Assembly: GCF_009498735.1 (NCBI RefSeq)
Contig: NZ_ML762438.1
Span: 25,599-83,251 of the forward strand
DNA from: Gracilibacillus oryzae
Lineage (GTDB): Bacteria; Bacillota; Bacilli; Bacillales; Amphibacillaceae
Length of the DNA: 57,653 nt
Direction: 5' to 3'
Below, in pieces: positions 27,292 to 37,291 of the stretch (the stretch's first letter is position 1; each line of letters begins with the position of its first letter). Position numbers and translations under genes: made by a program. Under the pieces are notes generated by a model that saw only the letters and a program-made list of their open reading frames with translations, was not told where the DNA came from and ran no database searches.

Positions 27292-27717
27292 ATGCCAACA
27301 CCAACAATGGAAGATTATATTGAACAAATTTATTTATTAATTGAAACGAAGGGATATGCCAGAGTTTCTGCTATAGCAGATGCTTTGCAGGTACAGCCTT
27401 CCTCTGTGACAAAAATGGTCCAAAAGCTAGACAAAGATGAATACTTAAATTATGAAAAGTACCAGGGGCTTGTCCTGACTCCCAAAGGACAAAAAATTGG
27501 AAAACGACTTGTTTACCGTCATGATTTATTAGAACAGTTTTTACGACTGATTGGGGTAGATGAGGAGAATATCTATAAGGATGTGGAAGGGATTGAACAC
27601 CACTTGAGCTGGAATTCCATTGATCGAATTGGTGATTTAGTCCAATTTCTGGAAGAAGATGAGGATAGATTAAATCATTTAAGACAAATGAAGCGGAGTA
27701 CTGAACAAAAAGATTAA
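27292..27717 (+). CDS. mntR: Manganese-responsive repressor MntR (DtxR family)
   Basis: 141 residues with all manganese ligands known from B. subtilis MntR at the same numbers: D8, E11, H77, E99, E102 and H103. N-terminal winged helix ([22 protein letters not shown]), then the dimerisation domain with [19 protein letters not shown]. It senses Mn(II) and represses manganese uptake genes, activating efflux. ATG 27292 follows GGATGGAGGAT. Manganese supply also matters for the SodA at 3859. Confidence 0.97.
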   Translation: MPTPTMEDYIEQIYLLIETKGYARVSAIADALQVQPSSVTKMVQKLDKDEYLNYEKYQGLVLTPKGQKIGKRLVYRHDLLEQFLRLIGVDEENIYKDVEGIEHHLSWNSIDRIGDLVQFLEEDEDRLNHLRQMKRSTEQKD

Positions 27718-27792
27718 ATTATATCGTTCTATATCAGGCTTTGTGAGTATATATATCTTATATATGAAAAGCCTTGTATAAGGATGATTCAA

Positions 27793-28689
27793 ATGAAAAT
27801 TGATGGTGTATTTTCAGGTGGGGGTGTAAAAGCATTTGTCTATATTGGTGCTTTACGCGCACTGGAGGAAGAAAATATCTATTTTGAACGGGTTGCTGGT
27901 ACATCAGCAGGTGCACTTTTCGCTACATTGGTTATTGCTGGATATAAAGCAGAAGAATTAACTGATTTGTTTTTAAATCTCGATATAAAACAATTTCAGG
28001 ATGAATCAAAAATTAGTACTGTCTTTCCATTCATCAAATGGTTATCTTTATATAAAACGATGGGTTTCTATAAAGGTAAACAATTTGAACGATGGATCGA
28101 AGCATTATTAGAGTCGAAAGGGATAAAATCATTTGCTGATCTCCCGTTAGACCGGCTGAAGATCGTCGCTGCAGATATTACACTAAACCGTATCATAGTT
28201 TTTCCAGATGACTTAGCGGTTACTTACCATATTAACCCCACTTCTTTTTCGATTAGTAAAGCATTAAGAAGCAGTATATCGATACCGTTTTTCTTTCGAC
28301 CTTCCAATATTTCCAATCCATTAACAAAAACCAAAAGTATAATAGTAGATGGAATGATTTTGAGCAATTTTCCTTTATGGGTATTCGCCCGGGATGGCAG
28401 AGAGGAAAGGCCAATATTAGGGATGCAATTATCCAGTCCTAAGCAGTTTTCCGATCCAGGGACAATAAATAACTCAGTGGATTTACTTAAGGCGATGATT
28501 GGGACAATGAGAATAGCAACAGATCAAAGATATATTAATAAGAATATAGCCGATCATATTATTTTCTTCCCTGTAGAAGGGGTGGAGTCAACTGACTTTG
28601 ATATTTCAAAAGACACAAAATTACAATTAATCGATTATGGCTATGAAAGAATGAAAAAGTATCTTTCTACATGGAAAAACAGAGCTTAA
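27793..28689 (+). CDS. yqhO: Patatin-like phospholipase (YqhO)
   Basis: 298 residues. Oxyanion loop FSGGGVKA (residues 8-14), nucleophile S38 in GTSAG, and catalytic aspartate in VDGMILSNFPL complete the patatin Ser-Asp dyad. The family hydrolyses lipid acyl esters; the true substrate is unknown. ATG 27793 has AAGGATGATT before it; the ATG at 27784 is too close to that site. Its last codons form a shared hairpin terminator with the convergent yqhP. Confidence 0.9.
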   Translation: MKIDGVFSGGGVKAFVYIGALRALEEENIYFERVAGTSAGALFATLVIAGYKAEELTDLFLNLDIKQFQDESKISTVFPFIKWLSLYKTMGFYKGKQFERWIEALLESKGIKSFADLPLDRLKIVAADITLNRIIVFPDDLAVTYHINPTSFSISKALRSSISIPFFFRPSNISNPLTKTKSIIVDGMILSNFPLWVFARDGREERPILGMQLSSPKQFSDPGTINNSVDLLKAMIGTMRIATDQRYINKNIADHIIFFPVEGVESTDFDISKDTKLQLIDYGYERMKKYLSTWKNRA

Positions 28690-28708
28690 AGGGAAGCTCT
28701 GTTTTTTC
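28678..28708. terminator. Bidirectional terminator between yqhO and yqhP
   Basis: Perfect 10-bp stem AACAGAGCTT / AAGCTCTGTT with T run on the plus side and GTTTTT on the minus side. Both stop codons lie inside the hairpin. Confidence 0.85.
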
Positions 28709-29081
28709 TTTTTTTATTATTGTTGCCTTCAATTACTCTTAAATGAGGGACTTCTTTTCTTGGTTTATTATTTATTTTTCTTTTATGAATAGGGGTGTTT
28801 GTTTTGTCTGATTTAGAGGTAACATTATTATAGCGACTTGTATTAGTTTTGTACTTTTGCTTTGACTGTTTCACTGCTTTACGATATTTCTTCAATTCGT
28901 TTGTCGTACGTTTTCTAAGAAAGAAAAAGTACACCAGACCAAAGATAATGGCACCTGTCACCACTGCAATCAACAAATTCATGAGTAAGCTGATTGGGTT
29001 TGTGAACATAGAACTAATAATTCCGATAACAGCTAAACCGATTAAACCGTAAACCAGCCAAGTAATAAGATTTCTTGACAT
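28686..29081 (-). CDS. yqhP: YqhP/SA1362-like small membrane protein
   Basis: 131 residues: two membrane helices (about 7-27 and 32-54) and a long, very basic disordered tail rich in Lys, Asn and Thr. ATG 29081 is chosen because GGAAGGAGG stands before it. Position between yqhO and yqhR is as in B. subtilis. The basic tail may contact membrane lipid or RNA; unproved. Confidence 0.8.
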   Translation of the reverse strand: MSRNLITWLVYGLIGLAVIGIISSMFTNPISLLMNLLIAVVTGAIIFGLVYFFFLRKRTTNELKKYRKAVKQSKQKYKTNTSRYNNVTSKSDKTNTPIHKRKINNKPRKEVPHLRVIEGNNNKKRKNRASL

Positions 29082-29342
29082 TCGTTTTCCTCCTTCCATG
29101 TGTGCAACGAACATTGACCTTTGTTACTTAGTTATACCCGAAAATGAAAGGTAATTATACAGGAAAAAGTAAATTTGTCGAAATTTTAGTAAATTGATGA
29201 AAATAGAAACCGCTTCATTTGTTGAAACTTTTACTAATTCTTAACACTATTTTAATAAATTTTATTGTCCTTGACCAGTTTTGTTTCCAATTTAGGATGA
29301 ATTTTATTTATTTTGGTTACTATACTGTAAGAGGTGATAAAG

Positions 29343-29834
29343 ATGAGATATCAAGAAAAAGCGAATGGACCAATTGGTCAAGTAATGATACCAAAAGTGA
29401 TAAGCATAGGTTTTTTTGGAGGCTTTATTTGGAGCCTTGTTGCAAGCATTACGGCTTTTTTTAATTTTACGACCGTTTCTCCTAAAACGTTTGTATTAAG
29501 ATCCTGGTTACAAACGAATTGGACAGATCAGTGGTTGGGACAGCTTATCTCTATTCTCGTTTTAAGTGTCCTGTCAATTTTATTGGCATTGCTTTATTAT
29601 TTTGTATTTAAGAACGTCCAGGGAATCTGGATTGGCATCGTAATTGGTTTTGTTTTATGGTTTATCACATTTTGGTTAATGGACCCAGTTTTCACGAATA
29701 TCCCGGCATTTTATCTTTTAGACAGTGATACAATTGTCACTACCATTTGTTTATTCATTATATACGGTGTTTTTGTTAGTTACTCCATCTCTTTTGCCTA
29801 TTCTCAACAGTTGAGTGATGATAATTCTGGGTAA
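29343..29834 (+). CDS. yqhR: YqhR membrane protein
   Basis: 163 residues with four membrane helices (about 20-42, 68-90, 95-118, 132-152). AAGAGGTGAT precedes ATG 29343. The segment PKVISIGFFGGFIWSLVA and its position just before aroQ identify it as YqhR; the yqhQ gene that precedes it in B. subtilis is absent here. Function unknown. Confidence 0.85.
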   Translation: MRYQEKANGPIGQVMIPKVISIGFFGGFIWSLVASITAFFNFTTVSPKTFVLRSWLQTNWTDQWLGQLISILVLSVLSILLALLYYFVFKNVQGIWIGIVIGFVLWFITFWLMDPVFTNIPAFYLLDSDTIVTTICLFIIYGVFVSYSISFAYSQQLSDDNSG

Positions 29835-29887
29835 TTTATGTTATGATGTATATTGTTGATTATGTGTTCAGTAGGATGGTGTAAAAT

Positions 29888-30334
29888 ATGGGGAATATTA
29901 TGTTATTGAACGGACCCAATCTAAATAGATTAGGCAAACGAGAACCTGACATTTACGGGCATGAAACATTAGAAGATGTTGCCAGAATTGTGAATGAAAC
30001 ACTAAGGCCAGCTAATCATTCTCTTATCGCTAAACAGTCCAATCATGAAGGAGAACTTATAGACTGGATTCACGAAGCGGAAGGTACTGTTGATGGCATC
30101 ATATTTAATCCAGGTGCGTATACCCACACAAGTATTGCACTGCGAGATGCAATAAGTTCGATAAGCGTTCCTGTCATTGAAGTACATATTTCGAATGTTC
30201 ATAAAAGAGAAGAATTCCGTCATACCTCATTATTGGCCCCTGTATGTACCGGGCAGATTGTTGGATTAGGAATTCAAGGTTATCAATTGGCGGCAGTTTA
30301 TTTCAGTTCCCTAAGTTTCAGAGAGGAGAGATAA
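29888..30334 (+). CDS. aroQ: 3-dehydroquinate dehydratase, type II
   Basis: 148 residues, the family length. Type II hallmarks: LLNGPNLNRLGKREPDIYG with catalytic Y23 and the mobile loop arginine, NPGAYTHTSIALRDA, and EVHISN with the catalytic histidine. It dehydrates 3-dehydroquinate in the shikimate pathway that also uses AroK at 23019. AGGATGGTG precedes ATG 29888. Only two bases separate it from yqhT. Confidence 0.97.
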   Translation: MGNIMLLNGPNLNRLGKREPDIYGHETLEDVARIVNETLRPANHSLIAKQSNHEGELIDWIHEAEGTVDGIIFNPGAYTHTSIALRDAISSISVPVIEVHISNVHKREEFRHTSLLAPVCTGQIVGLGIQGYQLAAVYFSSLSFREER

Positions 30335-30336
30335 AA

Positions 30337-31407
30337 TTGGATAGAATTAACCAATTGCGGGACTTGTTAAAGGAAGAGAAAGTGGAAGCAATGCTGATCA
30401 CTAGTGCTGTTAACAGACGCTATATTACTGGATTTACTGGTACAGCAGGTGCAGCATTAATCACTCCTGACAAGGCATATTTTATTACAGATTTCCGTTA
30501 TACAGAGCAGGCAAAAGAACAAGTGAAGGATTTCCATATCATTGAACATAAAGAGCCAATTCCGGAAGTTATAAATAATTTACTAAAGGAAAATGACATT
30601 CATTCTATAGGATTTGAGAAATCAACTCTAACGTATGAAGGGTATGAACAATACCGATCAAAAATCGATGCAAACTTCGTGCCAGTTGGTGCCATTATCG
30701 AGAAAATACGCTTGATTAAAACAGAAGATGAGATTAATATATTAAAGAAAGCATGTAATATCGTTGATCAAACATTTGAACATATATTAAATTATATTAA
30801 ACCAGGTGTAAAAGAGATTGACGTTGCTAATGAATTAGAATTCTATATGCGAAAGCTAGGTGCACAATCTTCAAGTTTTGACATAATCGTTGCATCAGGG
30901 TATCGTTCAGCATTGCCTCACGGTGTCGCTTCTGAAAAAGAAATAAAAGCCGGAGAACTTGTCACAATGGACTTTGGTGCACTTTATCAAGGTTATTGCT
31001 CAGATATTACGAGAACGGTAGCAGTTGGTGAGATTTCTGATGAATTACATAATATTTATGATATTGTTCTGGAAGCTCAAAAAAGAGGTGTCGCTGGAAT
31101 TAAACCTGGGTTAACAGCCAAAGAAGCAGATGCTTTAACAAGAGACTATATCAAAAGCAAAGGATATGGTGAATACTTTGGTCACTCTACTGGCCACGGT
31201 TTAGGTCTTGAGGTACATGAAGTCCCAGGACTTTCCTTCCGTTCCGATGAAATATTAAAATCTGGAATGGTTGTAACTGTTGAACCAGGTATCTATGTTC
31301 CTGAAACAGGCGGTTGTCGAATTGAGGACGATATAATTATAACAGAAAATGGAAACGAAAGATTAACACATGCACCGAAGGAATTAATTACAATTCCTGT
31401 TTCTTAG
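30337..31407 (+). CDS. yqhT: M24 family Xaa-Pro aminopeptidase (YqhT)
   Basis: 356 residues: a creatinase-like N-terminal domain (1-125) and a pita-bread catalytic domain. Metal ligands are visible in TMDFGAL (D), CSDITRT (D), GHSTGHGLG (H), VTVEPGIY (E) and GCRIEDDI (E). The enzyme cleaves an N-terminal residue before proline. The start is TTG 30337, with GAGAGGAGAG before it. It lies directly upstream of efp, a pairing common in Firmicutes; EF-P helps ribosomes at polyproline stretches. Confidence 0.93.
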   Translation: MDRINQLRDLLKEEKVEAMLITSAVNRRYITGFTGTAGAALITPDKAYFITDFRYTEQAKEQVKDFHIIEHKEPIPEVINNLLKENDIHSIGFEKSTLTYEGYEQYRSKIDANFVPVGAIIEKIRLIKTEDEINILKKACNIVDQTFEHILNYIKPGVKEIDVANELEFYMRKLGAQSSSFDIIVASGYRSALPHGVASEKEIKAGELVTMDFGALYQGYCSDITRTVAVGEISDELHNIYDIVLEAQKRGVAGIKPGLTAKEADALTRDYIKSKGYGEYFGHSTGHGLGLEVHEVPGLSFRSDEILKSGMVVTVEPGIYVPETGGCRIEDDIIITENGNERLTHAPKELITIPVS

Positions 31408-31433
31408 TTTTCGATCAAAAGAGGAGGAAAAAT

Positions 31434-31991
31434 ATGATTTCAGTAAACGAATTTAAAACAGGTTTAACAATTGAAGTTGATGGCGGAATTTGGCAAGTAT
31501 TGGAGTTCCAACATGTAAAGCCAGGTAAAGGTGCGGCTTTTGTGCGTTCCAAATTACGTAATTTAAGAAACGGAAACATTCAGGAAAAAACTTTCCGCGG
31601 TGGTGAGAAAGTGAACCGTGCCCATATTGAAAATCGTAAAATGCAATATTTGTATGCATCGGGAGATACACATACATTCATGGACACTAGTTCTTATGAA
31701 CAAACAGAACTTCCAGCAAACTCAATTGAACGTGAACTTCAATTTATCAAAGAAAATATGGAAGTGCATATTCTTTCTTATCAAGGCGAAACAATTGGCG
31801 TTGATCTACCTAATAATGTGGAATTAACAGTTACGGAAACAGAGCCTGGTATAAAAGGTGATACAGCAAGCGGCGGGACGAAACCGGCAACTTTAGAAAC
31901 AGGTTTAGTAGTCCAAGTACCATTTTTCGTCAATGTTGATGATGTGCTAGTGATCAGTACAAGTGATGGAAAATACGTATCACGTGCATAA
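31434..31991 (+). CDS. efp: Translation elongation factor P
   Basis: 185 residues in three beta domains. It rescues ribosomes stalled at consecutive prolines. The modifiable tip lysine is K32 in [10 protein letters not shown], as in B. subtilis EF-P, which carries 5-aminopentanol there. The C-terminal domain has the signature [28 protein letters not shown] stands before ATG 31434, and a terminator follows. Confidence 0.98.
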   Translation: MISVNEFKTGLTIEVDGGIWQVLEFQHVKPGKGAAFVRSKLRNLRNGNIQEKTFRGGEKVNRAHIENRKMQYLYASGDTHTFMDTSSYEQTELPANSIERELQFIKENMEVHILSYQGETIGVDLPNNVELTVTETEPGIKGDTASGGTKPATLETGLVVQVPFFVNVDDVLVISTSDGKYVSRA

Positions 31992-32003
31992 ACTATTGAA
32001 TAA

Positions 32004-32044
32004 TAGAGGTTATCAAGTGTAATGCTTGGTAGCCTCTTTTTTTG
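32004..32044 (+). terminator. Terminator of the aroQ-yqhT-efp operon
   Basis: Stem AGAGGTTATCAAG / CTTGGTAGCCTCT (one mismatch, one G-T) followed by seven T. Confidence 0.88.
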
Positions 32045-32105
32045 TTGCATATATATTAGAAAAAAGTAGAACAACGGGATGTGATAGAATTTGTTTTTCT
32101 ATTAT

Positions 32106-32134
32106 GTAATAACTAAAATCTTGCTGCATAGAAT
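32106..32134 (+). promoter_or_regulatory. Candidate sigma-E promoter of spoIIIA
   Basis: GTAATAA, 14-bp spacer, CATAGAAT, against the sigma-E consensus of an ATA-type -35 and CATACAAT -10. It lies about 40 bp before spoIIIAA, whose operon is sigma-E controlled in B. subtilis. Confidence 0.45.
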
Positions 32135-32172
32135 GAGTAGAGAAAAAGGTTAGATGGAAGTGAGGCTTTTGT

Positions 32173-33096
32173 ATGGAAGTAATCTATTCCTTATTACCTG
32201 AACATATTGCTTGGGAGATTCGACAATTCATTAAAACAGAACACTTTCATCCTCAAGAGATTCGACTAAGAATTGACAGGCCGATTGAATTAAATAAAGG
32301 CAGGCAAGTTCAATGGTTATCTCATCTTAGAATATCACAAAAAGATGCGAAATATATTTTAAATAGAATTAGTGATCACTCAATTTACAGGCTAGAGGAA
32401 GAATTACGGCAAGGATATATAACCATTAAAGGCGGGCACAGGATAGGAATATCGGGTTCTGTAATAGTAGAAAACAGTGCGGTAAAAGCAATTAAGCACA
32501 TTAGCTCTTTCAATATTAGAATATCAAATGATGTCTCAGGCATATCCAAACCATTCCTTCCATTATTATATGACCATCATTATCTAAGCACATTAATTAT
32601 AGGTCCTCCCCAATCTGGCAAGACCACACTATTAAGGGATATAGCGAGATATGTTTCAAGTGGCCTTCACAAGATACCTGCTCAGAAAACAGCAGTGGTT
32701 GATGAAAGATCAGAAATTTGTGCGTCATTAAATGGTATCCCCCAATCAGAAAGCGGCCTTCGAATTGATGTGCTTGATCAGTGTCCAAAATCAGAAGGGA
32801 TGATGATGCTTGTACGCTCTATGTCACCTGAGGTCATTATTGTCGATGAAATTGGAAACGAAAAAGATGTACAAGCAATCCTTGAAGTAATCAATGCAGG
32901 TGTATCTATTATGTGTTCCGTTCATGGCAGGAGCTATGAAGAAGTACTGAGAAGACCTGCTTTAGCACCTTTATTCACTCTAAACCTTTTTAACAGAATC
33001 CTTGTTTTGTCAAATTCCAATCAAGTGGGGGAAGTTATTCAAATTTTAGATAGTGAAGGAAATAATATAACAAAGCAAAGTGAGTATACAGTATGA
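32173..33096 (+). CDS. spoIIIAA: Stage III sporulation ATPase SpoIIIAA
   Basis: 307 residues. Walker A GPPQSGKTTLLRD, Walker B with VIIVDEIGNEKDVQ, and the family segment RQGYITIKGGHRIGISG in the N-terminal half. It is a secretion-type ATPase of the mother cell, powering the SpoIIIA-SpoIIQ feeding-tube complex that spans the two sporulation membranes. First gene of an eight-gene operon, overlapping spoIIIAB by four bases. Confidence 0.96.
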   Translation: MEVIYSLLPEHIAWEIRQFIKTEHFHPQEIRLRIDRPIELNKGRQVQWLSHLRISQKDAKYILNRISDHSIYRLEEELRQGYITIKGGHRIGISGSVIVENSAVKAIKHISSFNIRISNDVSGISKPFLPLLYDHHYLSTLIIGPPQSGKTTLLRDIARYVSSGLHKIPAQKTAVVDERSEICASLNGIPQSESGLRIDVLDQCPKSEGMMMLVRSMSPEVIIVDEIGNEKDVQAILEVINAGVSIMCSVHGRSYEEVLRRPALAPLFTLNLFNRILVLSNSNQVGEVIQILDSEGNNITKQSEYTV

Positions 33097-33605
33097 AATG
33101 GATAGGCGCTCTTTTCGTTGTGATCACTTGCTTATTTGCTGGTTTGGAATATGCCAGAAAATTAGAACAACGTCCGAAAATTATCAGATTGTGGAAAAAT
33201 TCCCTGCTCATACTGGAAGCAGAAATGGTCTACAGTCATGCTGCTGTCCATGAAGCATGTGATAACATTGCACAACAAATGAAAGGTCCCCTTGCCCATT
33301 TTTTTCAGACCATAAGCAGAAGATTACAAATGGAACCACTGGAGTTATATGAGATCTGGGATGAAGAAGTGGAAAAATTATGGACAAGAATTGCGCTAAA
33401 TAAAGAGGATAAAGAAATCATTAAACAATTTGGCAGGACGCTAGGACAACACGATATTATCCAACAGAAAAAATATATACAGTTAACAATTGCGCACTTG
33501 GAGAATAAACACCAGGAAGCAATCGAAATGAATCAACGCTACGGTAAAGTATCTGGAAGTCTTGGGCTGCTTTTTGGACTATTTATCGCGTTACTCTTGC
33601 TATAG
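33093..33605 (+). CDS. spoIIIAB: Stage III sporulation protein SpoIIIAB
   Basis: 170 residues: N-terminal membrane helix (about 3-20), a long helical body resembling a GspF domain, and a C-terminal membrane helix (about 152-170, LGLLFGLFIALLLL). Contains the family segments LLILEAEMVYS and GRTLGQHD. Needed for engulfed forespore development. Confidence 0.94.
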   Translation: MKWIGALFVVITCLFAGLEYARKLEQRPKIIRLWKNSLLILEAEMVYSHAAVHEACDNIAQQMKGPLAHFFQTISRRLQMEPLELYEIWDEEVEKLWTRIALNKEDKEIIKQFGRTLGQHDIIQQKKYIQLTIAHLENKHQEAIEMNQRYGKVSGSLGLLFGLFIALLLL

Positions 33606-33619
33606 AAAGGTGATTGGTG

Positions 33620-33826
33620 ATGGTTGGTGATACAAGTATATTATTTCAAATCGCAGGAATTGGCATTGTTGTAGCCATGATTCATACCGTTTTAAAACAG
33701 ATGGGGAAAGAAGAATTTGCTCAATTTGTCAGTCTTGTTGGGTTTATCATTGTTTTAATATTTGTTATCAATAGTATTTCAGATCTCTTTGAACAGATAA
33801 GAGCTGTATTTTTTTTTAGAGGATAA
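33620..33826 (+). CDS. spoIIIAC: Stage III sporulation protein SpoIIIAC
   Basis: 68 residues, the same length as in B. subtilis, with two membrane helices. ILFQIAGIGIVVAMIHTVLKQMGKEE and LFEQIRAVFFFRG are characteristic (each a clear family block). ATG 33620 is preferred over TTG 33614 by its spacing from AAAGGTGAT. Confidence 0.94.
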   Translation: MVGDTSILFQIAGIGIVVAMIHTVLKQMGKEEFAQFVSLVGFIIVLIFVINSISDLFEQIRAVFFFRG

Positions 33827-33831
33827 AGATA

Positions 33832-34224
33832 ATGGGAATATTTGAAGTCGTTAGTATAGGGATAGTAGCTGCCGTTCTCGTACTCCTGTTGAAAGATAAG
33901 CAGCCAGCCATTGCTTACTTAATTATTGTTCTCACTGTGCTATATTTCTTTATTTTTTTAATTCAATATGTCAATGAAATTCTTCAATTAGTAACATACC
34001 TTGGAGAAGAGGCAAACATCCAAAGTTTTTATATTAAAACGATATTACAAATTATAGGTATCTCTTATATCGCTGAAATAGGTTCCAACATTGTAAAAGA
34101 TGCAGGATTAGAGTCAGTTGCCTTTAAAATTGAACTAGTTGGCAAAATATTTATCCTGATTTTGGCGATACCGATTTTTCAGTCGTTAATTGAAACGATT
34201 ATTAACCTTTTTCCAATGTCGTAA
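33832..34224 (+). CDS. spoIIIAD: Stage III sporulation protein SpoIIIAD
   Basis: 130 residues with four hydrophobic segments; begins MGIFEVVSIGIVAAVLVLLL and has IIGISYIAEIGSNIVKDAGL, the SpoIIIAC/AD family core. Six nucleotides after spoIIIAC, with a weak ribosome-binding site, suggesting coupled translation. Confidence 0.94.
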   Translation: MGIFEVVSIGIVAAVLVLLLKDKQPAIAYLIIVLTVLYFFIFLIQYVNEILQLVTYLGEEANIQSFYIKTILQIIGISYIAEIGSNIVKDAGLESVAFKIELVGKIFILILAIPIFQSLIETIINLFPMS

Positions 34225-34242
34225 ATATGGGAAGGATTTATT

Positions 34243-35418
34243 ATGAAATTACGCTATAAATCATTCTGCTTATTCATTGTTATCTATTTATTTGGACAAC
34301 CTCTTGTTTCCTATATGGCAGTCGAGGAATCAGATCAAGTCTTTCATAATTATCAGGAAGTTCTTTCTGGAAGTGAACTGGAAAGTTATTGGCAGCATTT
34401 ATCAGAACAATACAGTAATGTTTTCCCGGAGTTAAGAAAAAACGACTTTTGGTCAATGGTACGAGATCAGAATCAGATCAGTCTTGATTCCTGGTTTAAA
34501 GGATTTATGCGATTTTTTCTTTATGAAATTATTGAGAATGGAAAATTGCTGGCTACATTAATGCTGTTAACTTTATTCTGTCTTTTATTACAAACAATCC
34601 AGAATGCCTTTGAGAGACAAGTTGTCAGCAAAGTTGCCTACGCTGTGGTCTATATTATGCTCATCATTATTGCAATGAAAAGCTTCAAGCTTGCTTCCAC
34701 ATATGTTACTGACACAATTAATATGGCGCAAAGTTTTTTGATTGCACTAATCCCGCTGCTTCTGGGCTTGTTAGCTTCACTGGGACACCTTTTATCAATC
34801 GCATTCTTTCACCCGATTATTATTTTTCTTATTCACACAAGCGTATTTGTAGTCTCAAAAGTAGTCATGCCTTTAATCCTGTTATCTGCCATTTTACAGA
34901 TTGTGAGTACTTTAAATTCTGAATATAAAGCGACAAAGCTAGCAAACCTGATTAAAAACATCGCAATAAGCATAATGGGGATTTTATTAACAGTTTTTCT
35001 GGGAGTGATCTCTGTCCAAGGGGCGGCTAGTGCTATTCAAGACGGAATTGAAATGAAAACAGCAAAATTCGTAACTGGCAACTTCATTCCCGTTATTGGA
35101 AGAATATTCACAGATGCTACCGATACGGTGTTAAGTGCGTCTGTTCTGGTCAAAAATGGAATCGGAATTATTGGCATCATCATATTAATTATAATCGTGA
35201 TGTTTCCTGCGATAAAAATCTTTATCATATCCTTGATGTACAAAGTAACAACAGCTATATTGCAGCCGATTGGGGATGGACCAGTGATTGAGTGTCTGGA
35301 TATAATCGGCAAACATATCCTGTATTTATTTGCCGCGTTGCTTCTAGTCTCTTTCATGTTCTTTTTCACCATTGTCATTTTAATCATTTCAAGCAATATA
35401 ACTATGATGGTTAGGTAG
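34243..35418 (+). CDS. spoIIIAE: Stage III sporulation protein SpoIIIAE
   Basis: 391 residues. A secretory N-terminal segment is followed by an extracytoplasmic region (about 25-95) and some seven membrane helices, the normal AE plan. Segments SIQGAASAIQDGI-type (here GVISVQGAASAIQDG) and KFVTGNFIPVIGR are family marks. Predicted membrane core of the channel complex. Confidence 0.94.
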   Translation: MKLRYKSFCLFIVIYLFGQPLVSYMAVEESDQVFHNYQEVLSGSELESYWQHLSEQYSNVFPELRKNDFWSMVRDQNQISLDSWFKGFMRFFLYEIIENGKLLATLMLLTLFCLLLQTIQNAFERQVVSKVAYAVVYIMLIIIAMKSFKLASTYVTDTINMAQSFLIALIPLLLGLLASLGHLLSIAFFHPIIIFLIHTSVFVVSKVVMPLILLSAILQIVSTLNSEYKATKLANLIKNIAISIMGILLTVFLGVISVQGAASAIQDGIEMKTAKFVTGNFIPVIGRIFTDATDTVLSASVLVKNGIGIIGIIILIIIVMFPAIKIFIISLMYKVTTAILQPIGDGPVIECLDIIGKHILYLFAALLLVSFMFFFTIVILIISSNITMMVR

Positions 35419-35429
35419 GTGGCAACGTT

Positions 35430-36047
35430 TTGGAATATTTCACTAACTGGATTTTGCAAATTGTTATCTATATGATACTGGCATTAATTGTAGACTTGAT
35501 CTTGCCAAGTTCCAAAATGAAACAATACGCTAAGCTTGTTATTGGCATACTGTTAATCCTTATTATACTCCAGCCTATTCTGTCCCTGTTTAAAGTGGAT
35601 CTTGATCAGTTCATTTCACCCATGATTGAGTCAGGTCAAATGGAATCACTCGATCAATTGGTTAAAAATGAAACAAATATTAATAAAAGTGAAATAGAAT
35701 CAGTTAATCAAGCATATGTATTAGAAGAAGTGGTTGTCCAAATGGAAAATTTAGTGGAGGAGGAATTAAAATCTGCCTTTCAATTATCTATCCATCATTT
35801 AGATGTGACGCTGGACAAAGAATCAAATGATGACAAAGCAATAATAGATAAAGTTTTTGTACAAGTTATCCCTTACGAAGAAGCAATGCAAGTTGTAGAA
35901 TCAGTGGAAATCCAAATCGGAGAACCCGAAGCCATTCAGGACACGGAACCTCCTGACAACAGTAAATTAATGAAGTTTCTGGCAGAAGAATGGCAAGTAA
36001 GTGAAGAAAATATCATCATAGAAAGGGAGGAGGAAGAAAGTGATTGA
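35430..36047 (+). CDS. spoIIIAF: Stage III sporulation protein SpoIIIAF
   Basis: 205 residues: two N-terminal membrane helices (about 8-24 and 34-52) and a soluble ring-building-motif-like domain from about residue 90, acidic at the end. The start is TTG 35430. It overlaps spoIIIAG by eight bases. Confidence 0.93.
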   Translation: MEYFTNWILQIVIYMILALIVDLILPSSKMKQYAKLVIGILLILIILQPILSLFKVDLDQFISPMIESGQMESLDQLVKNETNINKSEIESVNQAYVLEEVVVQMENLVEEELKSAFQLSIHHLDVTLDKESNDDKAIIDKVFVQVIPYEEAMQVVESVEIQIGEPEAIQDTEPPDNSKLMKFLAEEWQVSEENIIIEREEEESD

Positions 36048-36678
36048 TAAACTTAAAGAGTTATTTTCTTCATTAAAATCAAATGAAAAAAAACCAACGA
36101 AACTGCATTATATAGCATTTATTGGCCTTGTTGGTATTTTTCTCCTTTTAGTCAGCAATATGTTTCAACCAGGTTCTAATGGAGAATCAACCGTCACACC
36201 GATAAAAGAAGAGTTAGGAAATTCAACAGAGGAAGAAGCATGGAAGCAAAAAGAATCCGCAGATGCAACTTCAAAAATAGACAGTTTGGAGGAGGCTTAT
36301 GAAAATGATTTAAATCATTTACTTGAAGAGATGAATGGGGTATCCAATGTGGAAGTAATGGTTAATCTTGATGCAACCAACCAAAAGGTGTATCAGAAAA
36401 ATCTGATTATCGGTTCACAGGTAACAAATGAAACTGATCAAAATGGCGGCGAAAGAAAAATTGATGATGAAACAAGGGAACAATCTGTTGTGATATTGAG
36501 ACAAGGAGATCAAGAAGTGCCATTACTTGTCCAGACAAAGAAACCAGCAGTAAGAGGGGTTCTAATCGTTGCAACAGGCGTAGAAAACCTGGAAGTGAAA
36601 AAATGGGTGATAGATGCTGTCTCAAAAGTATTAGATGTACCTGAACACCGTGTATCTGTCATGCCTAAAAATAAATAA
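36040..36678 (+). CDS. spoIIIAG: Stage III sporulation protein SpoIIIAG
   Basis: 212 residues: one membrane helix (about 25-42) and an extracellular domain with a ring-building motif split by an insertion (about 110-145), as in the B. subtilis protein that forms a 30-subunit ring. KPAVRGVLIVATGVEN and VLDVPEHRVSVMPK are the conserved end. Confidence 0.95.
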   Translation: MIDKLKELFSSLKSNEKKPTKLHYIAFIGLVGIFLLLVSNMFQPGSNGESTVTPIKEELGNSTEEEAWKQKESADATSKIDSLEEAYENDLNHLLEEMNGVSNVEVMVNLDATNQKVYQKNLIIGSQVTNETDQNGGERKIDDETREQSVVILRQGDQEVPLLVQTKKPAVRGVLIVATGVENLEVKKWVIDAVSKVLDVPEHRVSVMPKNK

Positions 36679-36697
36679 TTTTCAAGGAGGAATAATA

Positions 36698-37279
36698 ATG
36701 TTAAAAAAGCAAACAGTATGGTTACTTACAATGTTAAGTTTAATGATTGTCTTAAGTGTCTATTATTTAAATGCACCAAATGAAGGGGATTTAGCATATT
36801 TTGACACAGATTTAGAGAATCCTGATCAAGTTGCTTCTCAATCTTTAAACAATCCAAATGAAGAAGGAGCATCAGAATTAGAGAGTGAACTTGGAACAGA
36901 ATTAGATACTTCTTCCATCTCTTCTGAGGAGTATTTTGCAGCAGTTAGAATGGAGATTACAAACCAGAGAAGCATGGAGAAAGAACGATTGGAAGCAATT
37001 GTGGCATCAGCAGAAGCATCTTCAGAAGAAAAGAACCAGGCATATGACGAAATGAAAGAAATTGAAATGCTGGAATCAAAAGAAGCTATTGTGGAAGATT
37101 CGATTAAATCATTAAACGGTTATGAGCAAGTATTAGTTCGCAATGTGTCAGACAATAATATTGTTGTAACCGTTCAAACAGACTCATTATCAAGTGCTGA
37201 AGCCAATCAGATTATCCAGCAGACAAAAGAAGAGTTTCGCCAGGCAGAAGACATTGAAGTCGTATATCAAACAAAGTAA
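36698..37279 (+). CDS. spoIIIAH: Stage III sporulation protein SpoIIIAH
   Basis: 193 residues: N-terminal membrane helix (about 6-25), acidic linker, then the ring-building domain (about 95-193) that binds SpoIIQ across the intermembrane space. Features QTVWLLTMLSLMIVLSVYYL, EEYFAAVRMEITNQRS and the QVLVRNVSDNNIVVTVQ strand. CAAGGAGG precedes ATG 36698. A terminator closes the operon. Confidence 0.95.
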   Translation: MLKKQTVWLLTMLSLMIVLSVYYLNAPNEGDLAYFDTDLENPDQVASQSLNNPNEEGASELESELGTELDTSSISSEEYFAAVRMEITNQRSMEKERLEAIVASAEASSEEKNQAYDEMKEIEMLESKEAIVEDSIKSLNGYEQVLVRNVSDNNIVVTVQTDSLSSAEANQIIQQTKEEFRQAEDIEVVYQTK

Positions 37280-37291
37280 ATAAGGCTAATG